A stretch of 64,000 nt of DNA from Actinomycetota bacterium (GCA_016870195.1 VGCC01000001.1:62001-126000); one strand, 5' to 3'. Shown: positions 18,369 to 26,194, counted from the first letter of the stretch. Numbers and translations: made by a program. Notes: generated by a model from the sequence alone, not told the origin.

Positions 18369-18614
18369 GTGACCCAGCCGTTGAACGACGAGAGCGCGGA
18401 ATCGCTTCCGCGATTCGCGGGCGACGTGAACCTCTTCACGGCACCCATGACGACTGTCGTCTTGGCAGAGGATCTCCTTGATGGATCACCCGAGGCTGTC
18501 CTCGTAGGGGCCCGCGTCGTCGTCGAGGACGACGAGGTCGCCTTCGCCGGCGAGGTCATCGATATCCGCGACCGGGTGTTTACGGTGAAACTCACCGACT
18601 GCGTCTCGGGCTGA
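18369..18614 (+). CDS. Small conserved-looking protein of unknown function
   Basis: 81 aa from GTG 18369, with GGAGG 7 nt upstream as ribosome binding site. The acidic protein has no membrane helix. The second half (PEAVLVGARVVVEDDEVAFAGEVIDIRDRVFTVKLTD) reads as a small beta-rich fold. It sits between the phosphohexomutase and deoC in the same direction. I do not recognise a family. The protein-like composition, the ribosome binding site and the tight fit between two genes support it being real. Confidence 0.6.
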   Translation: MTQPLNDESAESLPRFAGDVNLFTAPMTTVVLAEDLLDGSPEAVLVGARVVVEDDEVAFAGEVIDIRDRVFTVKLTDCVSG

Positions 18615-18636
18615 AGCAGACGCGTGGCCTCCTGGC

Positions 18637-18642
18637 TACAGT
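18637..18642 (+). promoter_or_regulatory. -10 element of leaderless deoC operon
   Basis: TACAGT, 6 nt before GTG 18649. Confidence 0.65.
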
Positions 18643-18648
18643 GACGAC

Positions 18649-19578
18649 GTGACCTCGACCGCGCTGGACTACTCCAACGCCGACCTCCGCGCCCTCCTGC
18701 TTGGGCTGCCCGGTGTCGATCAGATCGGCGCCGAGGGCCGGGTCGCAATGCTGGGAACACGGTCGATCAAGACGTCGTCGAAGGTGTTCGCACTCGATCT
18801 GGCGATCACAATGGTCGATCTGACCACCCTCGAGGGAATGGACACCCCCGGCAAGGTGACCGCCCTCTGCGCGAAGGCGGTGCACCCGGACCCCACGGAT
18901 CCCACCTGCCCGTCGGTGGCGGCGGTCTGCGTCTACGGAGACCTCGTCGGGGTCGCGCGCAGCGCGGTGGGTGACCGCGTGCACGTCGCCGCAGTCGCCA
19001 CCGCATTCCCCAGCGGTCGGGCCACGTTGCCCGTGAAGATCATGGACACGCACGACGCTGTCGCCGCCGGTGCGGACGAGATCGACATGGTGATCGACCG
19101 AGGAGCATTCCTCGCCGGGGACTACCTCAAGGTCTACTCGGAGATCGTGGAGATCAAGCAGGCCTGCGGTTCCGCGCACCTGAAGGTCATCCTGGAGACC
19201 GGTGAACTCAAGACCCTCGACAACGTGCGGCGGGCAAGTTGGCTTGCGATGCTCGCGGGCGCGGACTTCATCAAGACCAGCACAGGCAAGGTGACACCGG
19301 CGGCCACCCTCCCGGTGACGCTGGTGATGCTCGAAGCAGTGCGGGACTTCGCGGACTCCCACGGCAGGCGTGTCGGGGTAAAGGCCGCGGGCGGAATCCG
19401 CACGGCCAAGGATGCGATCAAGTACCTCGTACTGGTCAAGGAGACCGTCGGGGATGCCTGGCTAACCCCGGACCTGTTCCGGTTCGGCGCCTCGACACTG
19501 CTCAATGACCTGCTCCAGCAGCGCCAACGGATGACCACCGGCCACTATTCCGGCCCCGACTACGTCACAATCGACTGA
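18649..19578 (+). CDS. deoC: Deoxyribose-phosphate aldolase
   Basis: 309 aa. Cleaves 2-deoxyribose-5-phosphate to acetaldehyde and glyceraldehyde-3-phosphate in the cytoplasm. Motifs: VCVYGDLVGVAR at the N-terminal part of the barrel, LKVILETGEL, and GADFIKTSTGKVTPAAT with the Schiff-base lysine; VGVKAAGGIRTAKDA carries the second conserved lysine. About 50 residues longer than the short E. coli-type enzyme, as usual in actinobacteria. Leaderless GTG start with TACAGT 6 nt before it. Followed after 2 nt by an aldehyde dehydrogenase that could oxidise the acetaldehyde. Confidence 0.95.
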   Translation: MTSTALDYSNADLRALLLGLPGVDQIGAEGRVAMLGTRSIKTSSKVFALDLAITMVDLTTLEGMDTPGKVTALCAKAVHPDPTDPTCPSVAAVCVYGDLVGVARSAVGDRVHVAAVATAFPSGRATLPVKIMDTHDAVAAGADEIDMVIDRGAFLAGDYLKVYSEIVEIKQACGSAHLKVILETGELKTLDNVRRASWLAMLAGADFIKTSTGKVTPAATLPVTLVMLEAVRDFADSHGRRVGVKAAGGIRTAKDAIKYLVLVKETVGDAWLTPDLFRFGASTLLNDLLQQRQRMTTGHYSGPDYVTID

Positions 19579-19580
19579 CC

Positions 19581-21026
19581 ATGACCTTCGACTACGCACC
19601 CGCACCCGAGTCCCGGGCCGTCGTGGACATCGCCCCGCACTACGGCCTGTTCATCAACGGGAAGTTCGTCGAGCCTCGTTCGGGGAACTACTTCAAGACG
19701 ATCAACCCGGCATCGGAGGAGGTGCTCTCCGAGGTCAGCGAGGCGGGCCAGGCCGACGTCGATGCAGCAGTGTCGGCAGCCCGCAAGGCCTTCGGCAAGG
19801 TGTGGGGGCCGATGGAGGGCCGCGACCGGGCGAAATACCTATTCCGTATTGCGCGGATCATTCAGGAGCGCTCGCGCGAGTTGGCGGTCCTGGAGTCCCT
19901 CGATAACGGGAAGCCGATTCGTGAGTCACGTGATGTCGACGTTCCCTTGGCTGCGGCTCACTTCTTCTACCACGCGGGGTGGGCGGACAAACTCGCGTTC
20001 GCCGGGTTCGGTGACAACCCGCAGTCCCTCGGTGTAGCCGCGCAGGTCATCCCGTGGAACTTCCCGCTTCTCATGCTCGCCTGGAAGATCGCACCCGCGC
20101 TCGCGTGCGGAAACACGGTCGTCCTCAAGCCCGCTGAGACGACCCCCCTCACTGCGCTGGCCTTCGCCGACATCTGCCAACAAGCCGACCTCCCACCCGG
20201 CGTGGTCAACATCCTCACCGGGGCAGGCGAGACCGGCCGGATGCTCGTCGAACATCCTGACGTGGACAAGGTCGCGTTCACCGGTTCCACCGAGGTGGGC
20301 AAGGCCATCCAGCGCGCGGTTGCCGGCACCGGCAAGAAACTCACCCTCGAGCTCGGTGGGAAAGCGGCCAACATCATCTTTGATGACGCCCCCATCGACG
20401 AGGCGATCGAAGGCATCGTCAACGGCATCTACTTCAACCAGGGTCACGTCTGCTGCGCCGGAAGTCGACTGCTGGTCCAGGAATCCATCCAGGCGGACGT
20501 ACTCGCCGCTCTCAAGCGCCGCCTCGGCACCTTGCGCCTCGGAGACCCCCTGGACAAGAACACCGATATCGGTGCGATCAACTCCCGCGACCAGTTGACG
20601 AAGATCGAGGAGCTGACCGAGTCCGGTGAGGCGGAAGGTGCGCAACGCTGGAGCCCGGCATGCGCGATCCCGGAGAAGGGATTCTGGTTCCCTCCGACGG
20701 TGTTCACGAACGTCACCCAGGCCCACCGCATCGCGCGCGAGGAGATCTTCGGACCCGTCCTGTCGGTCCTGACCTTCCGCACCCCCGACGAAGCGGTGGA
20801 GAAGGCGAACAACACCCCCTTCGGCCTCTCCGCGGGAATCTGGACGGAGAAGGGCAGCCGGATCCTCTGGATGGCCAACCGAGTCAAGGCCGGTGTGGTC
20901 TGGGCGAATACGTTCAACCGTTTCGATCCCACCAGCCCCTTCGGTGGCTACAAGGAGTCCGGGTTCGGGCGCGAAGGCGGAATCCAGGGATTGGGTGCGT
21001 ATCTCGCGGTGGAGGACCCGTCATGA
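19581..21026 (+). CDS. Aldehyde dehydrogenase (acetaldehyde-oxidising, by context)
   Basis: 481 aa, full-length NAD(P)+-dependent aldehyde dehydrogenase. VIPWNFPLLMLAWKIAPALACGNTVVLKPAE is the cofactor-binding region (shown in part by IPWNFP and KPAE), FTGSTEVGK the glycine motif, LELGGKAAN the general-base Glu, and GHVCCAGSR the catalytic Cys around residue 295. The C-terminal PFGGYKESGFGREGG is the conserved oligomerisation segment. It follows deoC directly, so its likely job is to oxidise acetaldehyde released from deoxyribose-5-phosphate (inference). Its stop overlaps the ATG of a second, truncated family member. Confidence 0.93.
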   Translation: MTFDYAPAPESRAVVDIAPHYGLFINGKFVEPRSGNYFKTINPASEEVLSEVSEAGQADVDAAVSAARKAFGKVWGPMEGRDRAKYLFRIARIIQERSRELAVLESLDNGKPIRESRDVDVPLAAAHFFYHAGWADKLAFAGFGDNPQSLGVAAQVIPWNFPLLMLAWKIAPALACGNTVVLKPAETTPLTALAFADICQQADLPPGVVNILTGAGETGRMLVEHPDVDKVAFTGSTEVGKAIQRAVAGTGKKLTLELGGKAANIIFDDAPIDEAIEGIVNGIYFNQGHVCCAGSRLLVQESIQADVLAALKRRLGTLRLGDPLDKNTDIGAINSRDQLTKIEELTESGEAEGAQRWSPACAIPEKGFWFPPTVFTNVTQAHRIAREEIFGPVLSVLTFRTPDEAVEKANNTPFGLSAGIWTEKGSRILWMANRVKAGVVWANTFNRFDPTSPFGGYKESGFGREGGIQGLGAYLAVEDPS

Positions 21027-21889
21027 CCGAGCGCGTCGAGGTGCGCAAGACGCACAAACTGTTCATCGGTGGCGCTTTTCCGCGCAGCGAGTCTGGGCGC
21101 ACCTACGAGGTCACGGATAGCAGCGGCACGTTCCTCGCCAACGTCGCGCAAGCCTCGCGCAAGGACGCCCGCGACGCAGTCCTTGCCGCACGAGCTGGAA
21201 CCACTGCGTGGGCGAAGGCCACCGCCTACAACCGAGGCCAGGTGCTCTATCGCATCGCCGAGGTGATGGAAGGCCGTCGCGATCAGTTCATCGCAGACAT
21301 CGAACAGGGTGAAGGCGTTTCATCGAAGAAGGCCGCAGCCCAACTCGATGCCGCCATCGACCGCTGGGTCTGGTACGCAGGGTGGGCGGACAAGTTCGCG
21401 CAGGTCGCGGGCAGCAGCAACCCCGTTGCGGGCCCCTACTTCGACTTCTCCCTTCCCGAGCCCACGGGCGTCGTTGCAGCAGTCGCCCCGCAGCAGCCGA
21501 GCCTGATCGGTCTGGTCAGCGTGATCGCCCCGATCATCGTCACCGGTAACGCCGTCATCGTGATGCCCAGTCCCGTGCATCCGATCCCGGCGATCACCCT
21601 CTCTGAGTGCCTCGCCACCTCGGACGTTCCCGCCGGTGTCGTCAACATCCTCACGGGAGCACCCGGAGAGGTGATGCCCTGGCTTGCCTCGCATGCAGAC
21701 GTCAATGCGCTTGATCTCACCGGGATCGTGGATGCGGGCCTCGCCGCCGACCTCGAACGCGAGGCGGCGGGCACGGTCAAGCGCGTGCGCGGACCGAAGC
21801 CCGATGCGGACTGGTCCGCCACTCCGACGGTGTCGCGCATGCGCGCGTTCGTGGAGGTGAAGACCGTGTGGCACCCGATGGGTGTCTAG
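21023..21889 (+). CDS. Truncated aldehyde dehydrogenase homologue, probable pseudoenzyme
   Basis: 288 aa from ATG 21023, which overlaps the upstream stop (ATGA). Similar to aldehyde dehydrogenase over the N-terminal, cofactor-binding half: HKLFIGGAFPRSESGRTYEV, WVWYAGWADKFAQV, GVVAAVAPQQPSLIGLVSV, DVPAGVVNILTGAPGEV. The region that should hold the catalytic Glu and all of the catalytic domain with the nucleophilic Cys are absent. The usual IxPWN motif reads VAPQQP, and after LDLTGI the protein ends in a divergent ~50-residue tail. The frame is intact and coupled, so it looks maintained rather than a decaying fragment. It may be a non-catalytic partner of the upstream enzyme (inference). Confidence 0.85.
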   Translation: MTERVEVRKTHKLFIGGAFPRSESGRTYEVTDSSGTFLANVAQASRKDARDAVLAARAGTTAWAKATAYNRGQVLYRIAEVMEGRRDQFIADIEQGEGVSSKKAAAQLDAAIDRWVWYAGWADKFAQVAGSSNPVAGPYFDFSLPEPTGVVAAVAPQQPSLIGLVSVIAPIIVTGNAVIVMPSPVHPIPAITLSECLATSDVPAGVVNILTGAPGEVMPWLASHADVNALDLTGIVDAGLAADLEREAAGTVKRVRGPKPDADWSATPTVSRMRAFVEVKTVWHPMGV

Positions 21890-22299
21890 GACGCGAGCAC
21901 CTCGCGCGGTGAGATCACCACGAGACCCGGGACATCGATGCGCGTGAAGCCCACGTCCCGAGTTAACAGTCGGTCCGCGGCGCGCACGGCACCTGCCGCG
22001 ATCAAGTAGTCCGGGAGGATCCTGCTGCGGCCCTGGCCTCGACGTTGACCCCAGAGGGCACCCGCAGCACTCGCTTCCTCCCACACGATGGGAGTCAGTT
22101 CGATATCCAAGGCGTCCACCAGGGCTCGAACTCGCTGCTCACTGACGGAATGTGCGACGAGTTCGGCCACGACAACGGGGGAAACAACCAGTGAGCCCTC
22201 CTCCAAGCACGCGTCGATCGCCTTCTGCGATTCCTCGGCGAACTCGGAATCGTTGAGCCAGATGTCGAGAAAGATGTTCGTATCGACCGCCGTGATCAC
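21886..22299 (-). CDS. vapC: PIN-domain toxin, VapC family
   Basis: 137 aa. N-terminal AVDTNIFLDIW and later VVVAELVAHSV, LPDYLIAAGAV and LLTRDVGFTR place the conserved acidic residues of the PIN nuclease site (Asp, Glu, Asp, Asp). VapC proteins cut RNA, often tRNA or rRNA, and are neutralised by the partner antitoxin. The GTG start overlaps the antitoxin stop by 4 nt (GTGA). The stop shares CTAG with the convergent truncated aldehyde dehydrogenase gene. Confidence 0.9.
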   Translation of the reverse strand: MITAVDTNIFLDIWLNDSEFAEESQKAIDACLEEGSLVVSPVVVAELVAHSVSEQRVRALVDALDIELTPIVWEEASAAGALWGQRRGQGRSRILPDYLIAAGAVRAADRLLTRDVGFTRIDVPGLVVISPREVLAS

Positions 22300-22532
22300 T
22301 CAACGTCCCAGGCTCGGATGGGGCGCAGCTCGCGCATGATCTCGTCAGTCGAGCGACCGTCCGCGAGAATCCCGCGGAACTGGGACCAGTCGACCTTCGT
22401 GCGCTTCTTGCGACCCACGAACTCGTTGCCCCGCACCTCGAACTCCAGTTGATCGCCCGGCTCGATGCCCAGCGCGTCGCGGACGCTCTTCGGGAGCGTC
22501 ACTTGGCCCTTACTCGAGATCTTGTATTCCAT
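22296..22532 (-). CDS. vapB: AbrB-type antitoxin (SpoVT/AbrB swapped-hairpin domain)
   Basis: 78 aa from ATG 22532, chosen because TACTCT lies 6 nt upstream; an extended frame starting at 22580 would add 16 residues that look like translated operator DNA. MEYKISSKGQVTLPKSVRDALGIEPGDQLEFEV is a complete AbrB DNA-binding domain (core KGQVTLPK). The C-terminal ~30 residues, ending ELRPIRAWDVE, should wrap the VapC toxin. It likely represses its own operon through the direct repeats at 22541-22574. Confidence 0.88.
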   Translation of the reverse strand: MEYKISSKGQVTLPKSVRDALGIEPGDQLEFEVRGNEFVGRKKRTKVDWSQFRGILADGRSTDEIMRELRPIRAWDVE

Positions 22533-22538
22533 GGGGCC

Positions 22539-22544
22539 AGAGTA
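22539..22544 (-). promoter_or_regulatory. -10 element of leaderless vapBC (locus 1)
   Basis: TACTCT on the minus strand, 6 nt before ATG 22532. It overlaps the first copy of the operator repeat. Confidence 0.6.
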
Positions 22545-22574
22545 AAGATTTCCCTGAGAGAAGTAAAGAATTCC
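22541..22574. repeat. Direct repeat AGTAAAGAWTTCC x2, putative antitoxin operator
   Basis: AGTAAAGATTTCC at 22541-22553 and AGTAAAGAATTCC at 22562-22574: 12 of 13 bases identical, offset 21 bp, i.e. two helical turns, so both copies face the same side of the DNA. Copy 1 covers the vapB -10 hexamer; copy 2 lies in the upstream promoter region. It is an A+T-rich island in otherwise G+C-rich DNA. A binding site for the AbrB-type antitoxin is the natural reading. Confidence 0.6.
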
Positions 22575-22678
22575 ATGCATTCATGGTGACTGACCCCACT
22601 CACGCCAGCAACCCTCACCCCACGACGCGGGACGACCCGTCAAGTGCCGATTTGCCTGTGGATGACGAGGTACGGGAC

Positions 22679-22684
22679 TACCGT
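22679..22684 (+). promoter_or_regulatory. -10 element of leaderless Pr6Pr-like gene
   Basis: TACCGT, 6 nt before ATG 22691. Confidence 0.55.
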
Positions 22685-22690
22685 GCGCCC

Positions 22691-23356
22691 ATGACGAAAG
22701 CCCGGGCATTCGCGATAGCGGCAGGTATCTCCTGGTTCGACATGGCGCTCTCCTTCATCCTGAACCTCTTCGACGTCTACCCGTCGACTGACGTGAAGCC
22801 CTTCAGCTATGGCGACAACGCGGCAGGAATCGCTGGTGCCCTCGGTCGAATGTTCGACTGGATCAGCTACTTCACGAACCTCAGCAACGTCCTCGTCGCC
22901 ATCGTGCTCACCATGCTTGCGCGCAACCTCTACCGCACCGGCCTGATGTGGGGGACGCTGCGGATGGATTCCCTCCTCATGATCTCCGTCACTGGTTTGA
23001 TCTTCGCCATCGTCCTGGCGCCGGACTCAAGTCCCGAAGGCCTCTACATCGTCACCAATGCCCTTAGTCACTACGTCATCCCGGTTCTGACCGTGTTGAT
23101 GTTCTTGATCCTGGGGCCACGCCGCCAAATCACCTTCGCCACGGTCTTCACGGCTTTGATCATTCCGATCGGCTGGGCCGTCTACATCCTCGTTCGAGGT
23201 TCGATCATCAACGCCCACCCGTATGGCTTCCTCAACGCCGCCGAACTCGGCCTGAGCGCTGCCATCGTCAACATCTGCGGTGTCGCCGTGCTTGGGATCA
23301 TCATCGGCGTGATCTTCTGGGCGCTCGATCGACTGTTGTCTCGCCGCACCGCCTAG
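22691..23356 (+). CDS. Pr6Pr-like multispanning membrane protein
   Basis: 221 aa from ATG 22691. An in-frame ATG at 22583 would add 36 polar, disordered-looking residues; I prefer 22691 because TACCGT sits exactly 6 nt before it and hydrophobic sequence starts soon after. About six transmembrane helices are visible, including AISWFDMALSFILNLF-like, SNVLVAIVLTMLARNL, LLMISVTGLIFAIVLAP and the C-terminal VNICGVAVLGIIIGVIFWAL. NLSN in helix 2 and LSHYVIPVLTVLMFLI are typical of the Pr6Pr/FAR-17a-related family. The function of the family in bacteria is unknown. Confidence 0.75.
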   Translation: MTKARAFAIAAGISWFDMALSFILNLFDVYPSTDVKPFSYGDNAAGIAGALGRMFDWISYFTNLSNVLVAIVLTMLARNLYRTGLMWGTLRMDSLLMISVTGLIFAIVLAPDSSPEGLYIVTNALSHYVIPVLTVLMFLILGPRRQITFATVFTALIIPIGWAVYILVRGSIINAHPYGFLNAAELGLSAAIVNICGVAVLGIIIGVIFWALDRLLSRRTA

Positions 23357-23429
23357 GAACACACGCACGGCTGGCAGGCAACCTGAGCTCCACCGGCTCT
23401 TCCGTGGTCATGCTCGACTGACCTGCCCT

Positions 23430-23459
23430 CTCGGGGAGCGGAGGTCGCTAATCCCCGAG
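23430..23459. terminator. Inverted repeat, possible terminator between convergent genes
   Basis: CTCGGGGA at 23430-23437 pairs perfectly with TCCCCGAG at 23452-23459 (8-bp stem, 14-nt loop). There is no U-tract. The right arm lies inside the 3' end of the fructosamine-kinase-like gene, whose stop is at 23448. It could stop transcription from either side. Confidence 0.35.
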
Positions 23460-24221
23460 GACAGTCCGGGCAGCACGCCCAGCCGCGGCCGGGTACGAGC
23501 CACCGAAGAGGACCGCGTGGACGAGTAGCGGGTAGATCTGGTGAAGACCCAGCGACGAGCGCCACCCTGGCCAGAGCGGCCACACCTCCTCCGCCTCGCT
23601 TTCGTAGCCCTCGAAGATCTCCTCGAGCCAGGGTGCCCCGAACAGGGCGAGCATCGCAAGGTCCCCCAGTCGGTGACCACCATGCGCCGAGGGATCGATC
23701 ACGACAGCATCTCGCTTGCGCCACAGCACGTTTCCGCTCCAGAGGTCCCCATGCACCCGCGCAACCCTCTCCCGCGGCCCCACACATGCACCCGATTCCG
23801 ACTCCAGTACGTCGGCAAGACGCTCGAGATCAGCACGATCACCCGACGTCAGTCCCGCGTGATCGAGGAAGGGGCGGATCCGACCCTGCGCGTAGAAACT
23901 TCCGAAGGTCTCCCACTCACCCGCCGGCAGGTCGAGTGATGCGATGAAACCACGTTCGGACCCGGGAGGTAGCTCACCGAAGGAATCAGCTCCGAGGGCG
24001 TGCATGTGCACGAGGGATCGACCGAAATGCTTGGCGGCTGACGCAGTCGCCGGTGCGGTCAGGATGGTCTCGAGGACGAGTCGATCGTCCTCGACGTCCA
24101 GGATCCGCGGCACCCTCGGGCCGAATTCACCCTCCGACAACCAGCGCAGCCCGGCGGCCTCGAAACGGTAGGCCTCGGCTGGCAATCCCGGCCGGGACTT
24201 CAGATACGGGCTAGTCCTCAT
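23448..24221 (-). CDS. Fructosamine kinase family protein
   Basis: 257 aa from ATG 24221. The protein-kinase-like fold of the fructosamine/ketosamine-3-kinase family is indicated by HFGRSLVHMHALGADSFG, the catalytic loop RVHGDLWSGNVLW (HGDxxxGN), and the metal-binding segment AVVIDPSAHGGHRLGDLAML. In known enzymes it phosphorylates glycated lysines to trigger deglycation. The N-terminus overlaps the stop of the upstream small membrane protein by 11 nt. It forms the distal part of the add operon on the minus strand. Confidence 0.85.
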   Translation of the reverse strand: MRTSPYLKSRPGLPAEAYRFEAAGLRWLSEGEFGPRVPRILDVEDDRLVLETILTAPATASAAKHFGRSLVHMHALGADSFGELPPGSERGFIASLDLPAGEWETFGSFYAQGRIRPFLDHAGLTSGDRADLERLADVLESESGACVGPRERVARVHGDLWSGNVLWRKRDAVVIDPSAHGGHRLGDLAMLALFGAPWLEEIFEGYESEAEEVWPLWPGWRSSLGLHQIYPLLVHAVLFGGSYPAAAGRAARTVLGD

Positions 24222-24465
24222 CTCCGGACCGCCTACGCAGCCACAGGACGACGCCGACGCCCACGGCGACGGCAATGAGGCCGATTGCCACGACCGGCAT
24301 CGCACGCCGACCCTGCTCGATCACGTTCTCCGCGCGCTCGAGGGTCTCCTCCGCAGCACCGAGCACGGCATCGGTCTGGTCGAGGGCGTCCCGTACCCGA
24401 CCCAAATGATTGCGCAACTCCTCGACTCGAACCTGCTGGTCCTGCAGCGCATCCACCAAAGCCAT
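24211..24465 (-). CDS. Small coiled-coil membrane protein
   Basis: 84 aa from ATG 24465. Residues 1-53 form a heptad-rich helix (VDALQDQQVRVEELRNHLGRV...), suggesting a coiled coil. A single C-terminal transmembrane helix follows (VVAIGLIAVAVGVGVVLWL), then a basic-acidic tail RRRSGDED. No family recognised. It starts 1 nt after the add stop and overlaps the next gene, so it is an operon member. Confidence 0.6.
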   Translation of the reverse strand: MALVDALQDQQVRVEELRNHLGRVRDALDQTDAVLGAAEETLERAENVIEQGRRAMPVVAIGLIAVAVGVGVVLWLRRRSGDED

Positions 24466-24466
24466 C

Positions 24467-25570
24467 TCAGCCCGCCATCTCCACCTTGAGCGCGGCATAT
24501 CCCGGCTTGATGTGATTGTTGATGATGTCCAACCTCTCATCGAACGGAATGAAGGCGCTTTTCATGGCATTGACAGTCAACCATTGCAGGTCGTCCAAAG
24601 TCCACCCGAAAGCCTCACAACACAACTGCATTTCCCTGGTCATGGACGTTCCAGACATGAGGCGGTTGTCGGTGTTGATGGTGACCCGGAAACCCAGCTT
24701 GCGCAGCAAACCGATTGGGTGCTTCTCGATCGTTGGTGCCACGCCAGTCTGAATATTCGACGTGGGGCACAACTCCAGGGGAATTCGTCGATCGCGCACA
24801 TACGCTGCGAGCTTGCCCAAATGAGCCTTACCGTCGGGATCAACGCTGATGTCATCGACGATCCGCACACCATGACCGAGACGATCGGCCCCGCACCACT
24901 GGATCGCCTCCCATATCGACGGCAACCCGAAGGCCTCCCCCGCGTGGATCGTGAAATGCGCATTCTCCCGACGCAAATACTCGAAGGCATCCAGGTGCCG
25001 GGTGGGCGGGAACCCTGCCTCTGCACCGGCGATGTCGAACCCCACCACTCCACGGTCCCGGTAGGACACCGCCAGCTCGGCGATTTCACGCGAGTGCGTT
25101 GCGGTCCGCATCGCGGTCAGCAGCACGCCAACCCGAATCCAGTGACCTGCTGAACGAGCCGACGCGACACCCTCCTCGATTCCGGCGAGTACCGCCTCGA
25201 CCACCTCGTTAAGGGTTAAGCCCTTCTGAACGTGGAGCTCCGGCGCGTACCGCACCTCCGCATACACCACCCCGTCAGCGGCGAGATCCTCCGCGCACTC
25301 CCGCGCGACCCGCGCCAAAGCGGGCGCCGTCTGCGTCACGCCCACGGTGTGCTGGAAGGTATCCAGGTAACGCTCGAGCGAGCCCGAGTAGGCCGCCTCG
25401 GAGAACCAGCGGGAGAGTGTCTCCGCGTCCTGGGCGGGCAGCCCCGCATACCCGGATTCCTCCGCTAGGTCGATCACCGTCTGAGCTCGAAGTCCACCAT
25501 CCAGATGGTCGTGCAGGAGCGCCTTGGGGGCCCTCCTGATCACATCGGGCGGGGGCACGGAGGCGGACAT
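24467..25570 (-). CDS. add: Adenosine deaminase
   Basis: 367 aa. Deaminates adenosine and deoxyadenosine. Zn2+ ligands are visible in [11 protein letters not shown] (HxH; LDG replaces the E. coli-type LDG/TDG), [10 protein letters not shown] (His and the catalytic Glu), RLGHGVRI, and the C-terminal NTDNRLMSG (catalytic Asp pair is D-N here, as in several actinobacterial enzymes). TSNIQTGV is also conserved. The ATG at 25570 is preceded by TACCGT 6 nt upstream. Its product inosine would be cleaved by the PNP encoded at 15.9 kb. Confidence 0.94.
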   Translation of the reverse strand: MSASVPPPDVIRRAPKALLHDHLDGGLRAQTVIDLAEESGYAGLPAQDAETLSRWFSEAAYSGSLERYLDTFQHTVGVTQTAPALARVARECAEDLAADGVVYAEVRYAPELHVQKGLTLNEVVEAVLAGIEEGVASARSAGHWIRVGVLLTAMRTATHSREIAELAVSYRDRGVVGFDIAGAEAGFPPTRHLDAFEYLRRENAHFTIHAGEAFGLPSIWEAIQWCGADRLGHGVRIVDDISVDPDGKAHLGKLAAYVRDRRIPLELCPTSNIQTGVAPTIEKHPIGLLRKLGFRVTINTDNRLMSGTSMTREMQLCCEAFGWTLDDLQWLTVNAMKSAFIPFDERLDIINNHIKPGYAALKVEMAG

Positions 25571-25576
25571 GTGGTC

Positions 25577-25582
25577 ACGGTA
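25577..25582 (-). promoter_or_regulatory. -10 element of leaderless add operon
   Basis: TACCGT on the minus strand, 6 nt before ATG 25570. Confidence 0.6.
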
Positions 25583-25659
25583 GCGCCGCCGACGCGCGAA
25601 GGCCGACGTGGGCCGGGCAGACTCAGACGTGCAATAGGGCCCTGTCCCTGGGAGGTGCA

Positions 25660-26001
25660 GTGCACGCGACACCGGAGCAGAGCGCCTCATGGCTGAGGTA
25701 CCGAATGGCGGAACTGGGGATCCATTCGCTCGACGAACTCGCCGAGGCCTGCGGATCGGACAAGGGCAATCTCTCGCGGATTTTCCGCCAACAGCAACGC
25801 CCACGCGTCGATGCACTGGAACCCCTGGCAGCCGGGCTCCAGGTGGGTGTCTACAAAATCCTAGTGCGTATCGGGGCAGTCGACCCCGACAATGACATCC
25901 CGCCCGTCGTCACTAAGGCCGGCCGCAAGGTGACGTTCAGTTGGCCGAAGGATCGCTCCCGGGTGAGCGCGGCAGCGTCATCGAGTTCCTCCAGGCGTTG
26001 A
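25660..26001 (+). CDS. XRE-like helix-turn-helix protein
   Basis: 113 aa from GTG 25660, with GGGAGG as ribosome binding site 4 nt upstream. Residues ~10-65 form a Cro/C1-type [42 protein letters not shown]. The tail is Ser-rich and basic. There is no enzymatic domain. It is divergent from add, so it might control add, but no operator is evident. Its last ~65 nt overlap a convergent frame. Confidence 0.75.
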   Translation: MHATPEQSASWLRYRMAELGIHSLDELAEACGSDKGNLSRIFRQQQRPRVDALEPLAAGLQVGVYKILVRIGAVDPDNDIPPVVTKAGRKVTFSWPKDRSRVSAAASSSSSRR

Positions 26002-26194
26002 GGACCGTCTCCCCAAGGTTCGGGTCGAGATCCAGGCAGGCTGCCATTACGTTGGCCTCGGACAACTCGACGTGTGCCGTCACACTCACATGGCCGTCGT
26101 TCCGTTCGACACTGATTCGGGGTGGTCCATCCCAGGTCAGGGTGAGTCGAATAGGTGTTTCCCCCGCGAAATCCACGTGTCCCCTGGTGGCCAT
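25937..26194 (-). CDS. Hypothetical small protein
   Basis: 85 aa from ATG 26194. The text RGHVDFAGETPIRLTLTWDGPPRISVERNDGHVSVTAHVELSEANVMAACLDLDP has normal protein composition with alternating beta-like segments, unlike the Arg/Ala/Pro-rich shadows common here. A TATGAC hexamer lies 6 nt before the start, a weak match to the leaderless pattern. It overlaps the 3' end of the HTH gene by 65 nt on the opposite strand. No family recognised. Confidence 0.45.
   Translation of the reverse strand: MATRGHVDFAGETPIRLTLTWDGPPRISVERNDGHVSVTAHVELSEANVMAACLDLDPNLGETVLNAWRNSMTLPRSPGSDPSAN

Noticed and set aside
18649-21889. Bacterial microcompartment for deoxyribose degradation, suggested by deoC plus aldehyde dehydrogenase.
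   Set aside because: No shell protein genes or encapsulation peptides are visible, and the aldehyde dehydrogenase is not of the CoA-acylating type.
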